A DNA stretch of 22,130 bases, taken from JADFAK01 sp047615865. GTDB taxonomy: Bacteria > Bacteroidota > Bacteroidia > Flavobacteriales_D > Sanyastnellaceae. The notes beneath the pieces are model-generated. The model did not search any database and was not told the origin of the DNA. It saw nothing but the letters and a program-made list of their open reading frames with translations. This document shows positions 16,300 to 22,130 of the stretch, piece by piece. The stretch is taken from the NCBI GenBank assembly GCA_047615865.1, contig JBLHIB010000053.1, positions 1 through 22,130 of the forward strand. Reading direction: 5' to 3'. How positions within the stretch are numbered: position 1 is the stretch's first letter; the number at the start of each line of letters is the position of its first letter. The position numbers and the translations under genes were made by a program.

Positions 16300-17966
16300 C
16301 CTTTCTTCCAGCTGTCTTTCAATGTAACAGTGCGGTTAAAAACAGGCTTTCCAGGCGCCGATAGTTTTGAATCTACCGAGAAGTAGCCCAATCGTTGGAA
16401 TTGGAAGCCATCGCCTACTTTAGCGCTTGCCAAACTTGGTTCCAGCTTACAGTTTGTTAGAATGCTGAGTGAATCGGGATTGATGAAGTCCATGAAGTCC
16501 TTATCCTTGTGACCATCAGGAGATTCATCATTGAACAGTCGGTCGTACAAACGTACTTCACCGTCAATAGCATTTTCACATTCGACCCAGTGCAGCACTC
16601 CTTTCGACTTGATTCCACTCACATCCGAACCACTCTTTGAGTTTTCGAAGTACTCACAAAACACAGTCGTCACTTCACCCTTCTCGTCTTCTTCAAAGCC
16701 TGTGCAGGTAACAATATATGCCGACTTCAATCGAACAATATTGCCTGGAGCCAAACGGAAGTACTTCTTCCCTGGCGAGACTTTTAGGAAATCGTTTGAT
16801 TCAATCCAGACCTCTTTACTAAATGGAATCTCACGACTCCCCATGCTTTCATCTTCAGGATTATTGATGGTAGGAAGCATTTCAGTTTTTCCGTCTGGGT
16901 AATTGGTAATTACCAATTTAATAGGATTCAAAACCCCCATTACTCTCGGAGCTATTTTATTCAAATGCTCTCGCACACTGAATTCCAAAAGCGACACGTC
17001 AATAATGTTGTTTCTTTTGGCAATACCTACTCTATCGCAGAAATTCACAATCGACTCAGGAGTGTACCCTCGTCGGCGAAGTCCCGAAATTGTAGGCATT
17101 CTTGGATCATCCCAGCCGTCAACCACTTCCTTCTCTACCAATGTGAGCAGTTTTCTTTTGCTCATGATCGTGTAGTTCAAGTTCAGACGTGCAAATTCAA
17201 TCTGTCGAGTTGGGAAAATCTCCAATTGCTCAATGAGCCAGTTGTATAGCGGTCGGTGTACTTCAAATTCTAAAGTACAGATTGAATGCGTAATTGCTTC
17301 AATGGAATCTGATTGACCATGGGCAAAATCATACATCGGATAAATACACCATTCGTCGCCAGTTCGGTGATGGGTTGCAAACTTAATACGGTATAAGAAC
17401 GGATCACGCATGTGCATGTTCGCATGCCCCATGTCAATTTTGGCTCTTAATATTTTTGAGCCTTCGGCAAATTTCCCTTCTCGCATTTGAGAGAACAACT
17501 CGAGATTCTCCTCTGCTGTTCGTTCACGAAATGGACTGTTTATACCTGCTTCTGTATGAGTTCCCTTTTGCTCGGCAATAACTTCTGCCGATTGATCATC
17601 AACGTAGGCAAGACCTTTTTCGATAAGCTTGACAGCAAATGCATAAAGCGTTTCAAAATAGTCTGATGTAAATACAGGCTCGGCATTCCATTCGAAGCCC
17701 AACCACTTAACATCTTCACGTATTGAATTGACATATGAGATGTCTTCCTTGACTGGATTGGTATCATCGAATCTAAGATTTGTTCTACCACCAAACTTTA
17801 TGGCCAGCCCAAAATTTAGACAGATGCTCTTGGCATGACCAATATGCAAGTAACCATTTGGCTCAGGTGGAAATCGAGTAACAATCGTTTGGTGTTTGCC
17901 TGATTTAAGATCTTCATCTATTATTTGCTCGATGAAATGCATCGATCTTTCAGTAGTCTCGCTCAT
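16296..17966 (-). CDS. glnS: Glutaminyl-tRNA synthetase
   Basis: This 556-residue class I synthetase attaches Gln to tRNA-Gln. The N-terminal catalytic core has PPEPNGYLHIGHAKS (HIGH at 41-44), NLRFDDTNP, and IMSKRKL (MSKRK at 268-272, the KMSKS loop); CIYPMYDFAHGQSD and WDDPRMPTISGLRRRG are typical of GlnRS rather than GluRS. The C-terminal anticodon-binding barrels follow. An upstream in-frame TTG at 17987 would add seven residues, but it falls inside the -7 promoter element, so ATG 17966 (MSETTERS) is the right start. Its presence suggests that Gln-tRNA is made directly. It converges on the TonB receptor gene with a 4-bp overlap. Confidence 0.97.
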   Translation of the reverse strand: MSETTERSMHFIEQIIDEDLKSGKHQTIVTRFPPEPNGYLHIGHAKSICLNFGLAIKFGGRTNLRFDDTNPVKEDISYVNSIREDVKWLGFEWNAEPVFTSDYFETLYAFAVKLIEKGLAYVDDQSAEVIAEQKGTHTEAGINSPFRERTAEENLELFSQMREGKFAEGSKILRAKIDMGHANMHMRDPFLYRIKFATHHRTGDEWCIYPMYDFAHGQSDSIEAITHSICTLEFEVHRPLYNWLIEQLEIFPTRQIEFARLNLNYTIMSKRKLLTLVEKEVVDGWDDPRMPTISGLRRRGYTPESIVNFCDRVGIAKRNNIIDVSLLEFSVREHLNKIAPRVMGVLNPIKLVITNYPDGKTEMLPTINNPEDESMGSREIPFSKEVWIESNDFLKVSPGKKYFRLAPGNIVRLKSAYIVTCTGFEEDEKGEVTTVFCEYFENSKSGSDVSGIKSKGVLHWVECENAIDGEVRLYDRLFNDESPDGHKDKDFMDFINPDSLSILTNCKLEPSLASAKVGDGFQFQRLGYFSVDSKLSAPGKPVFNRTVTLKDSWKKG

Positions 17967-17984
17967 AATCAATCTTTGAAGCCG

Positions 17985-17992
17985 CAAAGATA
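17985..17992 (-). promoter_or_regulatory. glnS promoter, -7 element
   Basis: On the minus strand this reads TATCTTTG, a perfect TAnnTTTG element 18 nt before the glnS ATG. A TTCTG about 18 nt further upstream may serve as a poor -33 element. It overlaps the TTG codon that would otherwise extend the gene, and so decides the start. Confidence 0.6.
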
Positions 17993-18079
17993 ACCGTTCT
18001 TATTCATGCACAGAACCTCTATCCAAGGAAATTCAAGTCTGACGATTCTCGATCGAAAACAATTTGTTTCTGCTCCAAG

Positions 18080-18113
18080 TTGAGCTTCAAGAATCCTCAT
18101 TTAGCTAACTTGC
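18080..18113 (+). promoter_or_regulatory. Possible promoter of the TPR lipoprotein gene
   Basis: TTG (18080-18082), a 23-nt spacer, then TAACTTGC (18106-18113) come close to the Bacteroidota consensus but lack one T of TTTG. The element ends 4 nt before the ATG, which would give an almost leaderless message. This is a weak call made mostly from position in the 151-bp spacer divergent from glnS. Confidence 0.3.
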
Positions 18114-18117
18114 AGCC

Positions 18118-18810
18118 ATGAATCCATTACGTTTAATAGTCCTGGCAGCTATCAGTTGTTCTTGCCTCGTTTCCTGCGATTCCCCTGAGGGAAACCCACA
18201 ACTATCCGACGGATTAGAGCCGTTTAAACGGGGCGTCGAGCTATCACTTAAGTCGGAGTCGCTCTATAGCGAGGGCGATATAGATGCGGCCAACAAGTTG
18301 AACAATCAGGCAAATAATTTTTTCGACGAGGCCTTGAAGCTTGATCCCAGCTATTTTGCAGCCGCAGGTGCCAAAGCCCATGCACACTTCCTACTAAGGG
18401 AATTTAAGGAATGCGTTATATGGTACGACAACGCGCTTTCTTTGGACTCGAATTTGGTTCCATACTACTACGAGAGGGGTATTTGTCTTGTGCAAAGTGG
18501 CAATATTCCAAAAGGAATCTCATCAATTGAACAAGCTGTGGACAAAGGAAATCCCAACGAAATTCTGGAAATGGCGAGCTTGGATCTTAGCGAAATTGCG
18601 ACCCTGGCTTTTCAACTTGGAGACACGCTAGCCGATCAAGGACAGTTCAAAAAGGGGAATGGCTACCAACGTTATGCCATAGGTGTGCTCATGAGTGCTC
18701 ACAACTTGGATACAACCAACATGGCTGCCGCCAACCAAATCGCACAAATGACAAGACTTTTGGGAGATACAGTTACCGCCAATCGATTTGATAAAATTTC
18801 TAATCCTTGA
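18118..18810 (+). CDS. TPR-containing lipoprotein
   Basis: This is a 230-residue protein. The signal MNPLRLIVLAAISCSCLVSC ends in the lipobox LVSC (C20). Helical repeats follow; the clearest TPR-like units are around NNFFDEALKLDPSYFAAAG (about 67-85) and CVIWYDNALSLDSNLVPYY (about 101-119), each with the Ala/Leu-Asp-Pro pattern of TPRs, then ISSIEQAVDKGNPN. It is probably a cell-envelope scaffold that binds another protein; the partner is not evident. It is monocistronic: divergent from glnS, and convergent with the DinB-like gene. No terminator hairpin is seen after the stop. Confidence 0.8.
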   Translation: MNPLRLIVLAAISCSCLVSCDSPEGNPQLSDGLEPFKRGVELSLKSESLYSEGDIDAANKLNNQANNFFDEALKLDPSYFAAAGAKAHAHFLLREFKECVIWYDNALSLDSNLVPYYYERGICLVQSGNIPKGISSIEQAVDKGNPNEILEMASLDLSEIATLAFQLGDTLADQGQFKKGNGYQRYAIGVLMSAHNLDTTNMAAANQIAQMTRLLGDTVTANRFDKISNP

Positions 18811-18947
18811 AGAAATTGTATTTGCGCTTGTCGCTTTCCTATGTCATCAAAAACAACGGGGATATCGACCTCATTGACCAAGTTTAATTTAGTGATTTCG
18901 AAGGCCAGGATAGAACCTAGGCAATCGTATTTCCCTGCGCTTACTTC
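18811..18947. other. Gap between convergent genes, nothing recognised
   Basis: This 137-bp stretch lies between the TPR lipoprotein and DinB-like stop codons. I see no hairpin with a T tract and no RNA gene. A 36-codon frame (18841-18950, plus) has no supporting features. Confidence 0.5.
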
Positions 18948-19457
18948 CTAGCTATTGACGTATTTGTCGCGCATGACATTGATGTGGTGCATTGAATGCC
19001 CTGCAATAATAAACGCCACAGCCCGTGCCGACATCACATTTCCATTTGCACTTCCCGTTTTGTCTAGCTGGTCATCGTCCATGGAATTGAAAAGATTCAA
19101 AGTACTACTTCGAATATTCTTCAGCTCTTCGAGCAAATCTTGTTTTGTGCGAGATGAAGCATTTGATGTAGGCACCCACGATTCGTGATCAAATCCAAGT
19201 AGGTCGGTTGTATCTCCGCGGGAAAAGCTTAGGGCTCTGTATTGAAAAACCCGTTCGCAATCGGCTATATGAACAAGCAACTCTTTGATTGACCATTTGC
19301 CTTGTGCATAAGCATAATCCAATTTTTCCTCGCTCAAGGGATCAATAAGTTTTTCAATATCTGCGGCCGATTCAAGCAAGGCAGTTTTCATGTCCAAGTG
19401 CTTGGCAAGTCCTATGTAATTTTGAAAGTAGCCTTGAAATTTATCTAGTTTATCCAT
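18948..19457 (-). CDS. DinB/YfiT-superfamily protein
   Basis: This is a 169-residue cytoplasmic protein, the usual length for DinB-like four-helix bundles. The motifs are GKWSIKELLVHIADCERVFQ (53-72) and IIAGHSMHHINVMRDKY (150-166). H63, H154 and H158 are the likely metal ligands, matching the family's three-His site. Members bind divalent metals and some act as thiol-dependent S-transferases or hydrolases; the substrate here cannot be told. The start ATG 19457 gives about 22 residues before the conserved MKTALLESAADIEKLI; a shorter start there is possible. It stands alone downstream of the terminator of the outer-membrane protein gene. Confidence 0.87.
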   Translation of the reverse strand: MDKLDKFQGYFQNYIGLAKHLDMKTALLESAADIEKLIDPLSEEKLDYAYAQGKWSIKELLVHIADCERVFQYRALSFSRGDTTDLLGFDHESWVPTSNASSRTKQDLLEELKNIRSSTLNLFNSMDDDQLDKTGSANGNVMSARAVAFIIAGHSMHHINVMRDKYVNS

Positions 19458-19629
19458 TTTGACCGCTTGTTGATTTGCATTCCTTGTTTAGTACATCCCG
19501 CTTACTGGCAAAAGCCCACCGTTCCTTAGAGGAGCAACGATTTAAGCAAAGTACTGTTGTACCTTAGATTTGGTTAAGGTAGCCTTACGAGGCATTCAAA
19601 ATAGTAATAGTAATTTGGTTAAGGTTTCA
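19458..19629. repeat. Repeat-rich spacer upstream of the DinB-like gene
   Basis: The 13-mer ATTTGGTTAAGGT occurs twice (19568-19580 and 19613-19625), 45 bp apart. Between and around the copies, CCTTA (19562-19566), TAAGG (19575-19579), CCTTA (19583-19587) and TAAGG (19620-19624) alternate. One inner segment can therefore pair with either neighbour. The arrangement recalls a regulatory DNA or attenuator-like region for the DinB-like gene on the minus strand. No clear promoter was found in it. Confidence 0.4.
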
Positions 19630-19661
19630 AAAATTGTCCATCCACTGGGGTGGACAATTTT
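19630..19661 (-). terminator. Terminator after the outer-membrane protein gene
   Basis: Arms AAAATTGTCCA (19630-19640) and TGGACAATTTT (19651-19661) are perfect complements over 11 bp around a 10-nt loop. On the minus strand it begins 1 nt after the stop of the outer-membrane protein gene and runs into five Ts. The AT ends would also give a short T run on the other strand, but no plus-strand gene ends nearby. Confidence 0.85.
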
Positions 19662-19662
19662 A

Positions 19663-20652
19663 TTAAATACCAAATCTAGCAACCACCTGATAGTTGATCA
19701 TATTGTCGCCGTATTGCTCAATCTTCACTTTATCTCGTGAAATGATCAAGCCGAGATCCATTCTTATTTTTTCCTTCAATACAAATTCTACACCCGGCCC
19801 TATTCCAAAACCGAATCCTACTCCCGCTTTGGGATTGTATTGACCTGGCGCTATGGCGTTGTTGGCGCGAGAATATGTGATCAATTGCAAATCAGTAAAT
19901 CCAGTTGATGATGTTCCTGCCGCACCGCTAGGGACAGTAAGATAATTACTTCGCAATTGAGTCATAAGCATGTTTCCGAAAAAATCAAGGTAGACTTTGT
20001 TCTTTGCCTTTAATTCCCAGGCTTGTCGATACCCCAATGAAATAAAAATTCGCTGTTCTTCGCCTGTAATCGTATAAGGACGCACATCATTTTGTGCATT
20101 TTGCTGCTGACCGGTTCCGATGAATTGAATAGTAAAGACATCGACCGCCTTCAATCGGGTTGTATTCAAATCAAGAACAACAGCGGCAGTGTTGCTGAAA
20201 TTGTACTTCAGATTGACTCCAATCACGAACGCAGGTTGATAGCTCATATTGGCAGGAGAAGAATCAAAAGGAATCGTCAAGCCTGTAGCACCAATGGCAT
20301 CTAAAACAGACTGTGTTTGATTTAGGAATAAATCAGGGTTGAGCCTTTCACCGATACTGAAATAACGTATTCCACTGCCATCATCCTCAAAGACAAACTG
20401 AAATTCATCCCCATCGATTACCACTCCTGAGCCATTGTATACCTGAGCAGACTTCTTATTCGCAAAGTAAGCGCCAAGGTTGAGTGTAATGGAAAAACCT
20501 CTTTCATCTTCTTCGTCCCAGCCATCTTCTTCATCATCTTGTAAGAAAGAAGTGGTTACGACTTCGGTATTTCTTAGCATTTGGCCTTGTGCCTCACCAA
20601 TAAACAGCGTGAGAAGGGCAATAATCCACGTCAACTTCATTCTTTTTCTCAT
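19663..20652 (-). CDS. Outer-membrane beta-barrel protein of unknown function
   Basis: This is a 329-residue protein whose signal peptide (MKLTWIIALLTLFIGEAQGQ, after four extra residues MRKR) suggests export. A short, very acidic linker (residues about 39-51, DDEEDGWDEEDER) precedes alternating hydrophobic/polar strands (ITLNLGAYF, FVIGVNLKYNF, AVVLDLNTTRL, FISLGYRQAWELK, VYLDFFGNML, VGFGFGIGPGVEF, MDLGLIIS). It ends in VVARFGI, as a small barrel would. I do not recognise a named family. The start is ATG 20652, directly after the isomerase stop codon (TAGATG); ATG 20640 is an alternative. Cotranscribed with the isomerase gene, it may be a client or partner of envelope folding, but that is only inference. 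Confidence 0.75.
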   Translation of the reverse strand: MRKRMKLTWIIALLTLFIGEAQGQMLRNTEVVTTSFLQDDEEDGWDEEDERGFSITLNLGAYFANKKSAQVYNGSGVVIDGDEFQFVFEDDGSGIRYFSIGERLNPDLFLNQTQSVLDAIGATGLTIPFDSSPANMSYQPAFVIGVNLKYNFSNTAAVVLDLNTTRLKAVDVFTIQFIGTGQQQNAQNDVRPYTITGEEQRIFISLGYRQAWELKAKNKVYLDFFGNMLMTQLRSNYLTVPSGAAGTSSTGFTDLQLITYSRANNAIAPGQYNPKAGVGFGFGIGPGVEFVLKEKIRMDLGLIISRDKVKIEQYGDNMINYQVVARFGI

Positions 20653-21444
20653 CTATTCAATTATCAATTCGATATTCATCTCAACATATTCTTTTGGCCA
20701 ATCGGTGTCATCGGTTGGCAAAGCTGCAATAATGTCAACAACGTCCATTCCTTTGGTCACTTTTCCAAAGACGGTATGCTCACCATCCAGATGAATTGTA
20801 CCACCTCTCTTCTTGTACAATCGCATGTGATCATTTCTATATTTCCAGCTGTTGCTCTTTTTGGCTTCGTAAATCTCGGTTTTTGACGGCACAGTACCAT
20901 GAACAATGTAAAAATCATATGCTGATGACCGTTTTTCGGGGTTATTGGTATATGACCGAGACATAGCCAAAGCTCCACGAAGGTGAGGATGTCCTTGTTT
21001 GATTTCACTAGGAATGGTGTACGATCCCATAATAAACCTCTTCTGTGACGCCAGCATCTTCTCAGAATTACCTCCTTGAACGACGAAACCTTTGACAATC
21101 CGCACAAATTCAGTTGGATTGAAGTACGCGCGTTTGACCAAATAAATAAAACTAGAACGATGCAAAGGAGTATCATCGAATAATTCCATTTCAATATCCC
21201 CAAATTTGGTTTTGATACGCACCTTACTCTCGGGGTTATCCGCGGCAAACTCAGTCAGAAACTCCTCGCAGTTGTCATTGGATAAGTAGGGCCAAACTAC
21301 AACTGGAGGACCTTTTTCGACCATTGAATCAAGTTCAATTTTAGCCGTATCAACATCGATTGGCCCTTCTTGTAAAGGTTGCTCATTGCTGCTGCAGGAT
21401 GATAAGTGCAGGGCAATTGCTAGTGCAATAACGAAATATTTCAT
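20653..21444 (-). CDS. Cyclophilin-type peptidyl-prolyl cis-trans isomerase lipoprotein
   Basis: This is a 263-residue protein. ATG 21444 opens a lipoprotein signal (MKYFVIALAIALHLSSC, lipobox LSSC, C17); an upstream TTG at 21456 adds only MRSS and is less likely. A linker of about 60 residues leads to a cyclophilin domain that starts at VRIKTKFGDIEMELFDDTPL. The core FVRIVKGFVVQGGNSE holds the Arg, Phe and Gln of the active site; HTVFGKVTKGMDVVDIIAALP is the usual C-terminal part. The central QFF-like stretch reads SSAYDFYIVHG, a common Bacteroidota variant. It should speed prolyl isomerisation in exported proteins at the envelope. It is first of a two-gene unit with the barrel protein; 66 bp separate it from the divergent nuclease gene. 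Confidence 0.92.
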   Translation of the reverse strand: MKYFVIALAIALHLSSCSSNEQPLQEGPIDVDTAKIELDSMVEKGPPVVVWPYLSNDNCEEFLTEFAADNPESKVRIKTKFGDIEMELFDDTPLHRSSFIYLVKRAYFNPTEFVRIVKGFVVQGGNSEKMLASQKRFIMGSYTIPSEIKQGHPHLRGALAMSRSYTNNPEKRSSAYDFYIVHGTVPSKTEIYEAKKSNSWKYRNDHMRLYKKRGGTIHLDGEHTVFGKVTKGMDVVDIIAALPTDDTDWPKEYVEMNIELIIE

Positions 21445-21497
21445 TGAACTTCTCAAAACAATGCAAAGAACGTAAATACAAGGCGAAGTGTCTTTTG

Positions 21498-21505
21498 TAT
21501 TTTTG
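21498..21505 (+). promoter_or_regulatory. -7 promoter element right before the nuclease gene
   Basis: TATTTTTG is a perfect TAnnTTTG element. It ends 5 nt before the GTG start at 21511, which would put the transcription start at or next to the start codon. No -33 element at the usual spacing was found. Confidence 0.45.
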
Positions 21506-21510
21506 AGACC

Positions 21511-22130
21511 GTGTTATTTGCAATTACAGATATCGAAACTACCGGAAGCTATGCTTCTGGCAATTGTATTACGGAAATATGCGTGTGCCTCTTCGATGGA
21601 GAAAAAGTCGTGGACACTTGGCATTCCTTGATTCAACCGGAGGGTTCCATCCCCCGATATATCACTCAGCTCACGGGAATAACGGATGACATGGTGTGCG
21701 ATGCACCGCGATTTGAGGATGTCGCCGTTGAAATTGAGGCCTTTATTGGCGATGCCATTTTCGTAGCCCACAACGTCAATTTCGACTATTCCTTCATGAA
21801 AAAGCATTTTGAGGAGGCTGGAATAGTTTGGAACAAGAACAAACTTTGCACAGTTCGATTGGCAAAAAAGGCTTATCCCGGTCACGCTTCTTATAGTTTG
21901 GGAAATATCTGCGTGCATTTTGGCATTGGTAATGACGCTCGGCACAGGGCTAAAGGCGATACGCTGGCCACAGTTGAGTTATTTCAAAAGATCATCGATG
22001 TTTTGGGAATTGACGAGCTCATAGACATGAGCAAACGAGGAAGCGGCGAGGCCTTCCTTCCCAATAACTTGGATTCTCAAGTTTTTCATGATCTACCGGA
22101 AAATGCAGGTGTCTATTATTTCCAGGATAG
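21511..22130 (+). CDS. DEDDh exonuclease / GIY-YIG nuclease fusion protein, C-terminus cut by window edge
   Basis: About 206 codons are seen. The N-terminal domain is a DnaQ-like 3'-5' exonuclease: ITDIETTG (D7, E9, motif Exo I), FVAHNVNFDYSFM (Exo II) and HRAKGDTLATVELF (Exo III with His and Asp). After a linker, the visible end DLPENAGVYYFQD is the first strand of a UvrC-like GIY-YIG domain, cut by the window edge. This fusion, often about 450 residues, is common in Bacteroidota and resembles Cho/UvrC-type repair nucleases; the repair role is inferred from domains. The start is GTG 21511: no in-frame ATG lies close upstream, and the next ATG (DDMVC) is beyond the catalytic DIETTG. It diverges from the isomerase gene. 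Confidence 0.88.
   Translation, partial: MLFAITDIETTGSYASGNCITEICVCLFDGEKVVDTWHSLIQPEGSIPRYITQLTGITDDMVCDAPRFEDVAVEIEAFIGDAIFVAHNVNFDYSFMKKHFEEAGIVWNKNKLCTVRLAKKAYPGHASYSLGNICVHFGIGNDARHRAKGDTLATVELFQKIIDVLGIDELIDMSKRGSGEAFLPNNLDSQVFHDLPENAGVYYFQD

Noticed and set aside
16531..17249. Three plus-strand open frames of 90-123 codons antisense to glnS
   Set aside because: Shadows of a well-conserved synthetase gene, without start signals or recognisable protein features.
18841..18950. 36-codon plus-strand frame after the TPR lipoprotein gene
   Set aside because: It has no signal, motif or promoter and reads into the DinB-like stop; there is no support for a gene.
20757..21248. 163-codon minus-strand frame over the isomerase gene
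   Set aside because: Out-of-frame shadow; the overlapping frame has full cyclophilin motifs and a lipoprotein signal.
1..22130. CRISPR array, tRNA/rRNA genes, insertion sequences, prophage or defence genes
   Set aside because: Looked for repeat-spacer patterns, cloverleaf arms and transposase or integrase motifs; none was seen. This was by eye, so a short or diverged RNA could be missed.

Overview
The window comes from a member of the Bacteroidota, most likely the Flavobacteriales. The evidence is a type IX secretion plug protein, the sodium-pumping NADH:quinone reductase operon in its Bacteroidota form, many 'L-x-S-C' lipoproteins, very few Shine-Dalgarno sequences, and several -7 promoter elements of the Bacteroidota type (TAnnTTTG). 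A marine or saline habitat is an inference from Na+-NQR and is not shown by the sequence. No tRNA, rRNA, CRISPR array, insertion sequence or phage gene was seen. Most of the window is core genome.

Layout. Positions 1-1103 (minus) hold a C-terminally cut gene for the type IX secretion plug protein. It is divergent from nqrABCDEF (1194-7281), a complete six-gene operon closed by a strong terminator at 7301-7329. Next come apbE (7400-8485), the flavin transferase expected to load FMN onto NqrB and NqrC, and a CotH-kinase-like secreted protein with a C-terminal membrane anchor (8482-10017) that overlaps the apbE stop codon.

The most interesting block is 10032-16299. A well-formed promoter, preceded by a perfect 21-bp palindrome and by a second dyad covering the -33 region, drives four tightly packed genes: a DUF4856 lipoprotein, an imelysin-family lipoprotein, an HTTM / vitamin K-dependent gamma-carboxylase-like membrane protein, and a FecA-like TonB-dependent receptor. 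The last three overlap or nearly abut. This looks like a metal-regulated (probably iron) uptake operon that includes a homologue of gamma-glutamyl carboxylase of unknown role.

The receptor gene and glnS (glutaminyl-tRNA synthetase, minus strand, 16296-17966) converge with their stop codons interlocked. A small TPR lipoprotein gene (18118-18810) diverges from glnS. On the minus strand follow a DinB-like gene (18948-19457) and a two-gene operon (peptidyl-prolyl isomerase lipoprotein, then an outer-membrane barrel protein) that ends in a perfect hairpin at 19630-19661. At the right edge (21511 onward, plus) is the start of an exonuclease/GIY-YIG nuclease fusion gene that begins with GTG directly behind a -7 element.

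Several start codons are corrected here from the longest open frame: glnS to 17966, the receptor to 13855, the imelysin to 11336, and the isomerase to 21444. Four genes appear to use TTG or GTG starts.
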